From assembly GCA_963575745.1 (NCBI GenBank), contig CAUYUJ010007413.1:391667-455666 (forward strand): 64,000 nucleotides of DNA. The letters run 5' to 3'. The notes under the pieces were generated by a model that was not told where the DNA came from, did not search any database, and saw only the letters and a list, made by a program, of their open reading frames with translations. Both the position numbers and the translations under genes were made by a program. Of this stretch, positions 54,700 through 63,800 are shown piece after piece. Origin of the DNA: Prorocentrum cordatum (Eukaryota; Sar; Dinophyceae; Prorocentrales; Prorocentraceae). The first letter of the stretch is position 1; every line of letters begins with the position of its first letter.

Positions 54700-54872
54700 T
54701 GGTATCATATGTTATCATATGTTATCATATGTTATCAGACGTGTGATAACACCATGCTAACACCTGATAGCACCTGATAACATGTTATCAGGTGTTATCA
54801 GGTGTTACCAGGTGTTATCAGGTGTTATCAGGCGCGTGATAACATCTGCTAACATATGATAACATCAAACGC
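54700..54872. repeat. Iteron-like array of GTTATCA/TGATAAC
   Basis: About 13 copies of GTTATCA or its complement in roughly 170 bp: GTTATCATAT three or four times in a row, then mixed orientations including the perfect palindrome TGATAACATGTTATCA and GTTATCAGGT units. AT-rich within a GC-rich spacer. Spacing is about 10-11 bp, close to one helical turn. Confidence 0.85.
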
Positions 54873-54988
54873 TTTTTTGCCACATGCATGGCGGCGGCGT
54901 AGCGGCACGTCCGCCGAGTTAGTTAAGCGGAGCATCAGGGGCGGAGCGGCGCCCTGCGCTACCGACCGCGGACGGCGCCGCGTGCTTC

Positions 54989-55115
54989 AAACCGCTGCCT
55001 GAGCGGCAGCGAAAAGACGGGCGAGCGCGGAAGCGAGGCGCGCTGCCTGAGCGGCAGCGAAGAGACGGGCGAGCGCGCGCAATCGGGGCGCGCTGCCTGA
55101 GCGTCATCATATGCA
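54989..55115. repeat. Tandem repeat of about 50 bp with internal palindrome
   Basis: Three units beginning CGCTGCCTGAGCG(G/T)CA; CTGCC-TGAGC-GGCAG is itself a palindrome. Between the iteron array and the C2H2-like gene. Confidence 0.75.
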
Positions 55116-55550
55116 AGGCGATGGGGGGGTGGGCGGACATGGCGATGCAGCACATCCAGAAAATAGCCGCACCCATTCTTATGCGGATGCAGTTTTCTCC
55201 ACCCAGCCCTTTTGCCAAATCCCATCCAACCGCCCACCTGTCTTATCCGCCGAAGTTCCCTCACCTTCCTCCCGCTCCGCTCGTCCACTCGCCCCCATAT
55301 CGCCTTGCATTGGGGGGCGGCTACACGGCCGCCTGCGTGGCCAAAATTCACCTCGGCGTGGCGGCCTTCACGAATTGAGTGCGGATGGAGTGTGTGGGGG
55401 TGTCCTAATTTGTTCTGACACAGGGGTGTGGATTGAAATTGCGTTGGAGGAGTGGGAGGGGGGCGTGTAGGGCCGACTCGTCGCGCCGCCTGCGCGAATG
55501 AGGCTACTGATGCTGAGGCGACATCAGTGCTGCCAGCCGTGCACCTGCAC
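55116..55550. other. Spacer, no gene seen
   Basis: Unique-looking spacer downstream of the C2H2-like gene with one GGCGG-CTACACGG-CCGCC palindrome near 55316. Minus-strand open frames here lack support. Confidence 0.4.
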
Positions 55551-56189
55551 CTACGAGGTCGCGTTGCGCACCAGCCAGCTCGCGAGCACGTCCTCGCACT
55601 CGGCGATGCATTGCTCCTCTGGGCGGAAAGCGTTCACCGCGCGCTCCGCTATCTGGGCGCACATCTGCGTCGCAGTACGCGCGCGGCGCAACGAGTCGAG
55701 CACAGCCTGGCACTGGGTGCCGTTGAGCACCACGATGCTATCGGGCGACATCTGGCTGGCCAACGCCGAGGACATCCTCATGCCCGCCGTGGCTGACGAA
55801 GCTGCGCCTGACGATCCGCTGCCCTCCGAGAACGCGTCCCTCAGCTGGTGCGAGCGCTCCACGCGGGATTGTGGAGGGATTGGCGCCAGCTCGACCTTCG
55901 GCGCCCCCTTGCGCCTTTTGGCGGAGCCCCAGTTGGCCTTCTCCTCCTCCCATTGGCGCCACTCCGCGAGGTCGACTTCCCACGAGTCGGGCTCGAGTGC
56001 GACAGCAGCTACCTCCGCTTCGTCCTCGCTCAAGTCGTGGTACGGCGACACGCGAAGGTGGTTCACCAGCTTGTTCCTGGCCGCCTCCACTGTCTCTACC
56101 TGGAACCACTTGCCGCCCCTTTTGCAGCTGCTGCTCTGTGGGCACTTGAAGCCGAACATGACGGTCTTCTCGCCCTGCTGGCCTGCCAT
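55551..56189 (-). CDS. C2H2-like zinc-finger dinoflagellate family protein, 212 aa
   Basis: Single open frame from ATG 56189 (context CTGCCATGGCA) to TAG/TGA at 55551. Residues 12-51 (MFGFKCPQ...SC...KWF...HLRVSPYH) hold Cys16, Cys22, His44 and His51, arranged like a C2H2 finger with a long insert. They are followed by an acidic helix (LSEDEAEVAAVAL), a Trp-rich segment (DLAEWRQWEEEKANWG), a basic KRRKG patch and a helical C-terminus with VLNGTQCQAVLDSLRRA. I recognise the FGFKCPxC...W...HL block from repeated dinoflagellate genes. A nucleic-acid-binding role is inferred. No intron is needed. Same strand and spacing as its neighbours. Confidence 0.7.
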   Translation of the reverse strand: MAGQQGEKTVMFGFKCPQSSSCKRGGKWFQVETVEAARNKLVNHLRVSPYHDLSEDEAEVAAVALEPDSWEVDLAEWRQWEEEKANWGSAKRRKGAPKVELAPIPPQSRVERSHQLRDAFSEGSGSSGAASSATAGMRMSSALASQMSPDSIVVLNGTQCQAVLDSLRRARTATQMCAQIAERAVNAFRPEEQCIAECEDVLASWLVRNATS

Positions 56190-56348
56190 GGCGGCAGGGC
56201 GAGAAGTGCACGGCTAGCGCAGGGGCGGCGTGGGGCGCGAGCCTGTGCGCGCCTAGATTCGAGCAGATACAGCGTCCCAACAACAAAAACATACATGTGT
56301 AAGAGGCGCGGTGGCATCGCACATTTCGGGATGCCAGCAGGCGGCGGC

Positions 56349-56579
56349 GGCGGTTTAGCCGCCAATGGAGGGCTCAGGGCGGCGTGGCCGCCAATGGGCG
56401 GTTTAGCCGCCAATGGGCGGCGTGGCCGCCAATGGAGGCTACAGGGCGGTTTAGCCGCCAATGGGTGGCTCAGGGAAGGACTGGTGTTTTTTTCCAACCG
56501 CATAGAACAAACCCGATGCGCCGATGCTCGTATCTGAACGGCGGTTGTCCGCCAGGCGGGGGGAGGCGGCGCGTCCGCC
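56349..56579. repeat. GGCGG-N5-CCGCC palindrome array, seven copies
   Basis: Alternating GGCGGTTTAGCCGCC and GGCGGCGTGGCCGCC at 56349, 56378, 56397, 56416 and 56445, spaced by AATGG(G/A). GGCGGTTGTCCGCC is at 56540 and GGCGGCGCGTCCGCC at 56565. It is the whole spacer between the C2H2-like gene and the proline-rich gene. Confidence 0.9.
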
Positions 56580-56741
56580 AATGAGATAGATCGGCAACGA
56601 AAAGAGGGGAGGAGAGATGAGATGAGACGAGGCGGGGAGAGGCGGCGCGTCATGACGCGTCAGCGCGGATAGCTGCAACTATCCGCGCTCGAATTACGGA
56701 AGCTATGCACCCCAGCCCGCTTGCAGGTCCACGCGATCACC

Positions 56742-57786
56742 CTACAAGAAGACATCTCGGCGGGCGGGCGGGCGCGGCTTCGCTGGCGGTGGTGCCATCT
56801 TGCTTGTCGGCTGCAGCCGACGCCCTGCCATCGGCTGCACCATGCTGGGCTTCCCTGCTGGCGGCTGCCTGGTCTTCGGCGGCGGCGGCCCCATGGTCTT
56901 CGGCGGCGGAGGCGGAACTGGAGGGTTCATATTGCCAGTCCTCCACGGCGCCTGCTGAGGCATCGTCTTGGGCAAGTTCGGCGCCATGGGCTCCCGATGC
57001 ATCAGCTGAGGATTGGGGACGTGCGCCTCGCGCACCCGCGGCGCTGCCTTGCTGCCGTGCAGCTTCGCGTACATCTCGCGCTTTGCGCCACCTCGGTTCC
57101 CCCAGCGCTTCGCATTGGCGCGCCACGCCTGGCCCTGCCACGTCTGCGGCCCGCCCATGGCGGGGCCAGGCGGGCCGCGGGCGCGGAACTTCTTGTAGTC
57201 GTACTTCATCTGGTACTCCTTGAGCACGGCGAGCACGTTCTCCGACCGCCAGTCGATGGGATTCCCAACGGGGTCGCTCAGCCATGCTCGCAGCTGCGTC
57301 CTGAACGCCTCCACCGCGTTGGGAGGCGCCTCCACCGCCTCGGGGGGCTCCTCCACCACAGGCGTCGCGCTCCGCATGTGCGACGCGAGCTCCTGCACGA
57401 GAGCTGAGGGCGGGGTGGCGCGGAAAGGCCGATGCCGCGGGTCCCGCGGCGGCGACGTCGGCCCCCGCCTGCGCGGCGGCGTCTTCGGTGCCCGCGGGCT
57501 GCGCGATCGCGCTGGCTGCGCCGCCAACGTGGGCGCGCTGACTGGCTGACTGCCGCTGGCGGAGGAAGACCGATCCTCTGCGTTGTTGTCCACGCCCTCA
57601 AGGTCGGAGAGCAACTGCATCGCTGGCCCGAACATCTCCTGCACCGAATCGCCAAAACAGTTCGACCGAGAGCAGCCAGCCAGTTTCGCGCGCGATGCGC
57701 GCGTCCCTGGCGACCGCACGCGGGGCCACTTGTTTTGGCGATGCAGCTGCCTCCAACGCGTCGAACGCGCTGTCGCTGTCTGCCAT
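56742..57786 (-). CDS. Proline/arginine-rich protein with VGNPIDWRSE motif, two exons, 317 aa
   Basis: Exon 1 is 57786-57730 (19 codons, MADSDSAFDALEAAASPKQ) and exon 2 is 57638-56742. The intron 57639-57729 is 91 nt, GT-AG, phase 0, and joins ...SPKQ to EMFGPAMQLLSDLEG. The start lies in GGCCATGGCA. Domains: an acidic N-terminus, a Ser/Arg/Pro-rich disordered region (about 55-110), a conserved block LRAWLSDPVGNPIDWRSE...YQMKYDYKKF (about 140-180), then a Pro-rich C-terminus. A 12-bp inverted repeat (57648-57659 and 57731-57742) pairs the end of exon 1 with the 3' part of the intron. The conserved block recurs as a fragment at 51936-52095. Function unknown; the layout suggests a nuclear RNA/DNA-associated protein, which is inference. 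Confidence 0.65.
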
Positions 57787-58386
57787 GGCCGCGGCCGCAG
57801 TGCGAGGCGCCGAGCGCGACGCGGTGGCTGCGGCGCAGCCTCGGCGCGCGGGCCCCAGCCCCGGCGACGGCGCGAAAGGGGGGGCCGACCCCGCGCGAGC
57901 TCGCGGGCACCCGCGGGCCGCGGGCTTGAACCGAATGAAATCGGACGCGGAAGCGAGACTTCGGGAGGATGGGGGGGGGGGGTGCCCATGGACCCATTGA
58001 AGTCTTGGAGCTCCTCGAGCCCTCGGGAGCCTCTCAGAAGGGCCTCGCTGGTTCTTGCGACGGGGTCTCGGGGGAGGGGGGGGGGGGTCCGGGTGGGGCG
58101 TTCTGGCAGAGTGAGGGTGGCACTGGGCACCAGAAATATAAGTGAACCGACGTCCCTTTGAATGTGCAGGTCTTGGTTCACTTGTTTTCGTCGTTAAAAG
58201 GGCGGTGGCAACGTCAGTGCATTCGCGCGCGCCCAGGCCATTCTGGGTGAACGCCTTCGCCGTTCGAGCAGTGGGCGTCTCCCCGGCGTTAGTTGGCGTG
58301 GGATCCCGTGCCTGACAGCGGAGAGGGGGGCGCAGGGGCGTGGCGCGGGGGCGCGGAGTGGGCCGAGTAGGGGGGTGTGGGGGGGC
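57787..58386. other. Spacer between genes, no gene seen
   Basis: GC-rich 5' flank of the proline-rich gene. A minus-strand frame is open here, but its start is better placed at 57786. Poly-C/G runs at 57972 and 58079-58089. Confidence 0.4.
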
Positions 58387-58517
58387 GGCGGCATGTCCGC
58401 CTGAAGGGCGGAGGAGCGCAGAGGGGGGGGGGCGGGGGCGGCATATCCGCCACGAGTTGGAAGGCGAGAAGGTTGAGCTGCAAGGCGGCATATCCGCCAC
58501 GGGGCGGCATATCCGCC
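58387..58517. repeat. GGCGG-N5-CCGCC palindromes, four copies
   Basis: 58387 (CATGT spacer), then 58437, 58484 and 58503 (all CATAT spacer), immediately downstream of the last recognisable exon of the four-exon gene. They probably lie in a further intron or in the 3' untranslated region. Confidence 0.9.
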
Positions 58518-58557
58518 ACGACCTTTTTGTTCTCCCGAGGCCGCCCCGTTGGCCTGG

Positions 58558-60681
58558 AGAGTTGAAGAGTCGTTGCGCGAATTGCTCGCCGCGCGCCCTG
58601 GCGGCGAGCTCCTTCTTGACCAGCTTCTCCGCCTCCGCGATGGCCCTGGCCTCGGAGCGATCGGGCGCAACGAGACAGCAGGGGCTGGAGGGGGCGTCGA
58701 GGCAGGGGCGAAAATGAAGAGAGCGCGGAGGAGGGCGTCGAGAAGGGCGTCGGTGAGAATCTGGCCTTGTCGGCCTCATCGCCCGCGATGTACTTCAGGC
58801 TGACGTTGCTGCCAGGGACGCCGATCCCGCCGCTGCGGAACTGCACCTGGGGGGCGGAGCAACGATGAACAGTCGCCTGAAAGGCGGCGGGCGCGCAAAC
58901 TGCCACCCCGGCGGAGCTGCTGGGAATCGCCGCACGCGCCCGACGTCTCATCGGTGGGAGGTTCAACCCCGCTCGCCAAGTTGCGCGTGGTCTGCATCTC
59001 CCACCTCGGCTTCGCCCACTTGCGCTTCTTGTCCTTCTCAGCCGCGCCGTCCGTCTTCTTGCCCGTGGGGAGCGGCGTCTTCTTCTCAGCCACGTTGCCC
59101 GCGGCAGGCGGCGTCGTCTTCTTTGCCGCGTTGTCCTTGCCAGGCGGCGTCGTCTTCTTAGCTGCATTGCCCGTGGCAGGCGTGGGGGCCTTCACCGCCT
59201 CGGCGTTCTTTTTCGTCTTGACCGCCTTCGTCCTCTTATCCATGGCCGCGACCATGGCCAGAGCCGCCTCCGTCGGGGACTTCTTCAGAGAGCCTGCGGC
59301 GATGCCGACCTTCTCAGCCTTGGGCGGCGGCGTCACGGCGACGATGCCGAAGTCGGAGTCGGAGTCGAGCTCGATCGGCAGCTCATGCTTCTTCTGTTTC
59401 TTCGCCGCGCGGCTCTTGCTGATCGAGGCCGTTTGGGCGGCGGCGGTGCTCGATAACGGCTGACAGTCGGCGGGTTTGCCGCCATCGTGTGCCGCCAGTT
59501 GCTGCGTCGACCGCGCATCCGAACTCCCCGCCGCCATCGAAAGCTGGTGGTTCGAACCTGCTCGTTCTTGCAGCGGCTCCTGCGGCTGCTGCGTCTGCGA
59601 GCGGTCGACCAGCTGGATGGCTGGGTTGGGCCAGCGGCCGCCGCTGCGCGAAAGCCCCACCTGAAATCAGGCGGATCACCGCCGAACGAAAATATCCCCC
59701 CCCCCCATCCCCCTAGGGGGATGGGGGGGGGGGAATATTTCACAACACGCCCTCCATCCAGGCATCCAGAAACGTACCCCGCGCCGATCCAGGAACCCAC
59801 CCCTCGACCCAATACCAGGTGTCCCGCGGGGGAATGCGTTCTGTTATTCCCCGTGGAGCCGTCGGCCAGCGCCCAGAGAACGAATCGGCCGCCGCGATGG
59901 GGAGGTGCTGCTGAGGAGAGCCGCCGCCTGGGCCGGGGGATGGCTGCAGCCCGCCGCGGGCGGGCGCAGGCGCGGGCAGCGCGAGGTGGCCGCTCTTCTT
60001 CCCTGCACGGAGATTCATCAGCTTCGCAATCGTCACCATCTCGACGGGATTTATCTGCGGCGCCGTCGCTCCAACACCTGGCGGGAAGGCGTCGACGTAC
60101 GTGATGGGGTACTGAGACTGGAGCCTCCCAGGCGTGATGGGGAGAGCCTGGATGCCATCCCTGGGCGGCGGCATCGTCGCCACGAGAATCTTGAACGAGG
60201 ATTTCACTGTGGCCAGATATGACTGCAACAGCTCCCTCGTGATCTCGCCCGTCTCCACGCCTGTCTGCTTGCACACCAGCAACAAGAATGCTGCCATATG
60301 GGCGGCCGTCGGGCAGCTCGGATGCCTCAGGCCAAGCGCCCCGAGGTGCTCTGAGAACGCCGCCATCTTGGCAGTGAAGCCCGAATGCGGCGAGAGCACG
60401 AACTCCCACAACTGAGGCGTCAGAAATTCAATGAACCCCTCGAAGTTCTGGAGCTTCCTCCCCTGCAGGCTGCCCGACGACAGAGCCTGCAAGAAGTCTC
60501 CCAGCTCGGACTGCGCCCACCCCACGCCGCCGCCCAAAGCAGCAAACTGCGCACTCTGGAGCTGCGACCAGCGCTGGGACGACGCCGCCTGGATGCAGGC
60601 AGGAAGGTGCTCCGTCGCACTGCCGCGCGCTACGAACGCCGCCCGCGCCTCCTCCAGGCGGCCTCGAAGGATGCCCTCCAT
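58558..60681 (-). CDS. Four-exon dinoflagellate family gene, about 600 aa, 3' end uncertain
   Basis: Exons 60681-59749, 59660-58968, 58846-58766 and 58650 to about 58558. Introns: 59661-59748 (GT-AG, phase 0), 58847-58967 (GT-AG, phase 0) and 58651-58765 (GC-AG, phase 0). Each join restores an open frame and continuous family-like sequence: DAWMEG/VGLSRS, RNLASG/VQFRSG, DEADK/ARAIAEAEKLVKKE. Start context TGCCATGGAG. Exon 1 carries a helical domain (FIEFLTPQLWEFVLSPHSGF, then LGLRHPSCPTAAHMAAFLLL) known to me from repeated dinoflagellate proteins. Exon 2 is Lys/Pro/Thr-rich (AAKKTTPP repeats) and ends with KRKWAKPRWEMQTTRN. Exons 3-4 complete a small domain with FRSGG...LKYIAG. The stop codon is not identified; another intron may follow. 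Function unknown. Confidence 0.65.
59661..59748 (-). other. 88-nt GT-AG intron containing a near-perfect hairpin and a GGCGG palindrome
   Basis: 59691-59739 is a C11-ATCCCCCTA / TAGGGGGAT-G11 palindrome with AATAT ends and a single-base asymmetry, leaving almost no loop. 59670-59683 is GGCGG-ATCA-CCGCC. The acceptor is TTTCAG and the donor GTGTTG. Removing it fuses two frames that otherwise look like separate ORFs. Confidence 0.65.
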
Positions 60682-60765
60682 GGCAGCGATGCGGCGCGAC
60701 CGCGCGCCGAGCGGAGTGCGCGACTCCCCGCGCGCGCACGCCGCCCGAAGCCCTCGGAGGAGGGC

Positions 60766-60865
60766 NNNNNNNNNNNNNNNNNNNNNNNNNNNNNNNNNNN
60801 NNNNNNNNNNNNNNNNNNNNNNNNNNNNNNNNNNNNNNNNNNNNNNNNNNNNNNNNNNNNNNNNN
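60766..60865. other. Assembly gap of 100 N
   Basis: Exactly 100 unknown bases, the usual placeholder for a gap of unknown size. The sequence right after it restarts within the 3.1-kb duplicated block, 39 bp past where copy 1 leaves the 64-bp satellite. Confidence 0.98.
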
Positions 60866-63800
60866 GTATATCCGATGAAATCGTTTCAACGAAGATGTAT
60901 GTAGGTTCATGCTAGTTGACCTCACATATTCAACATATATAAAATATCGAACTTCGCATTCATCTACTTAACGTTTTGTTAGATAAGTATATTCAACAAC
61001 ATACCATACATACTTCTCACAGAACCATCCATCTTATCAACTGAGCTATCGGGTACCACTGCCAAGATATATCGATACATACACCTCAACATACCCAACT
61101 TAGTAGCTAAGTCAGCTAAGTCGATGTGGGCTGTCCGATTCGGTTAACCCGAAATTTGCATAACTTTCTATGTTTTGCATGTGTGTTCTTGATATTGCTA
61201 TGTTTCGGGAAAAAACCACAAAAAACGTTTTAACAACTACAACACAACAGTTTTTCAGGACAGGGCGCCGCAGGTCGACGCGCCGAGCCGCCCTCAGGAC
61301 GCCTGCGGGGCGCGGAGGGGAAGGGGGGAGAGGGAGAGGGGGGAGGATCAATTATTCTTCAAACTGCCTCCCCTCGGCGGCCATCACCGCCTCCCCTCTC
61401 CTCTCCTCGTTGTCGGCGGCCAGCCCGCCCCCGCTCCCTCCTGCCGCCTTCCCTCCCCGAGCCCGCCTTCCTTCTTCGGCGGCATATCCGCCCCTCCCTC
61501 CTGCACCTCTCTTTCGAAGGGCGGCGCATCCGCCAGCGGCATATCCGCTCTCGCATGCGCTCGTTTTTTCCTTTTTCACGTGATGGCGAGCACATAGCCA
61601 TCGTCCTGTAGTCGCCGATAAGCCGCCCAGGCTGGCGGGATCAGCTCGGCGGGCATCACGGCGACGTCGCCGCGCGGCCGCCACAGGGACGCGCCGGGGC
61701 ATGGCGCGCGCACCCATTCCAGGGTCTCCACCAGCAGGTAGCTGGCGGCGCCAGCCTGCGCGCAGCAATGCACGATGTACGCCTCGCCGTCGCCAGGAGA
61801 AAATCCTGAGGGCAGCAGCGCCTCGATTTTTGGGGGGGCACACGCATGTGCACCCCTAAATACCAAGGTTGGTTGCGCCGTCTGTCCTGGCTGCCGTGCA
61901 TCTGGCCGTCGATGGACGCCTCTCTGCTGGTCCACGTTTCAGCCCTGCGGAGGGGTTCCTCCTCCTCCTCCTCCTCCTCCTCCTCCTCCTCCTCCTCCTC
62001 CTCCTCCTCCTCCTCCTCCTGGCGGCGAGCCGCCTCGGCGGCAAACCGCCTTCCCCTCTCCCAGCCCATCTTCCTCCACCAAGGGCATGCAAGGTTGCGC
62101 CCCGAGTGCCCGAACGTACTGTCCAGCTCTGGCGTGCGCCACGCTTTGGCGCGGGAGCGCGGCGCCTCCTTCGCTTCCTCCAGGAAGCAGGCGAGCATCG
62201 CCGTCAAGGCCGACCGCACGAAATTCTCAGGGTTGTCGATCTCCTGCGACCTGGACCGAAGCAGGTTGTGCTTCCGCTCGAGTACGAAGGCGTCCAACCA
62301 GATGCCGTCCTCCGCAGGCTGGTCGGGGACGTGCCACAAATAATGATGCTTCGGCTTGATCAGGGCTGGCCCGTGCGCGGCTTTGTGCAGCGCAAAGGAA
62401 ATCGAAACGGCCTTGGTCCAGACAGCTATCAAATTCGGCACGGCGCCGATCCTCAGGACGTAGCCGAACCGCCTGCCACCTAAGCGCTCGAGGATGCGCG
62501 CGGGCCGACGCGGTGCATCCTCGAACGCGCAGGCCAGCGTTTGCGTTTCAGCTGCGGCCGCATGTCCTTTTGCCCTGCATGTGCAATTCGAGCATCTTCG
62601 CCATCGCCTCGAACGACCGCGCCGCAGCGTTCGCCATGCCGCTGGGACGCAGCTCTGTGTGCACCCAATGACGAATCAAAGGGGACACGGCCAAGCAATC
62701 CGACGCCTTGCCCACGAAGTGCGACGCCTTGCAGGTCGCTTTCTTCCGAGCCACGCTGAACAGAAACGCTGGCGGTTTCCTGCCGCGTCTGCCAGTCCGC
62801 CACGCCGAGCAGCGATCCCGCCACGTTCCCCACGCGTCGGGGATGACATCCCTCACCGCCTGGAGGAGCGCAAAGATTTCGACCTGCAAGGTCCCGCCGC
62901 TGGCCAGCATGGTATGCACGGGGTCCCTCACGTATGTGCTCGGCGGCGCCACCGTCCGCAACGCCTGGCACGCCACCAGAGAACGGTCATCCAGAGTGAT
63001 GCCCATTGCCGTCTCCTTCGGGGGCCGGAACATCAGAAGGGAAGGAAGGGGGGGACATCAGAAGGGGATCGATGGAAATGTTTTCCTCCCTGGCTCCAGT
63101 CTCTCGGTGTTCGCTCTGGTTGTCGTGTCCCGCAGCGACGCCAAATCATCATATTGCTGCAAAAACTCGTCTGACGACAGCGGGTCAAAGCGCGACGAGT
63201 CAGCGCACCAGAGAGGCACGAGGAAATCATCGTCGTCGTAGTCTGCAAGACATTCCGCCTGATCCAGCACAACGTTCTTGCATTGCAAGCACGGTCTCAG
63301 ACCTGCAGCGCCCTTGGTGCAGAATGTCTCTTTCCAGCCGCCTCGTCTGCAATCAAGCGGTGGAACTTGGCGAAAAAGTGCACGCCGCCGATTGGCGCAC
63401 CGTGCTCCGACAGACTCTCTGGGCCCAGGAACAGCGCGCGAAGCACTGCCCGCGCCACGGCCGAGCCGCCGATGCTCTTCTTCACGACGACGCGCAAGGT
63501 GCCGATCGGCAGCCACGCAACCTCCTTCTGCAAGAAGGATCCGAACTCGATGAAACTCGCATACACCGCGAGCTGATTCCGACGATTATCTATCTTCAAG
63601 GCGTTGCCCACGCCAATGTCGTCGTAGTACAGCAAAAGCCTCCACGGCCGATCGCGCGACACAGGGAACCGGCGCATCGCTTCCCAAAACATTGAACTCC
63701 AGAGAGGGCAGTCCGACAGGAGCCTCGGCATCAGCCGATGCGGCAGCGCCACGCTCCATCGGAAAGGCGTGCCGATCTTGGGCTGCAGCCGCACTGCGCT

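Noticed and set aside
56742-58181. 479-codon reading as a single long protein starting at 58181
   Set aside because: The first 160 codons are Pro/Arg-rich spacer translation. A start at 57786 with a 91-nt GT-AG intron gives a better N-terminus and context.
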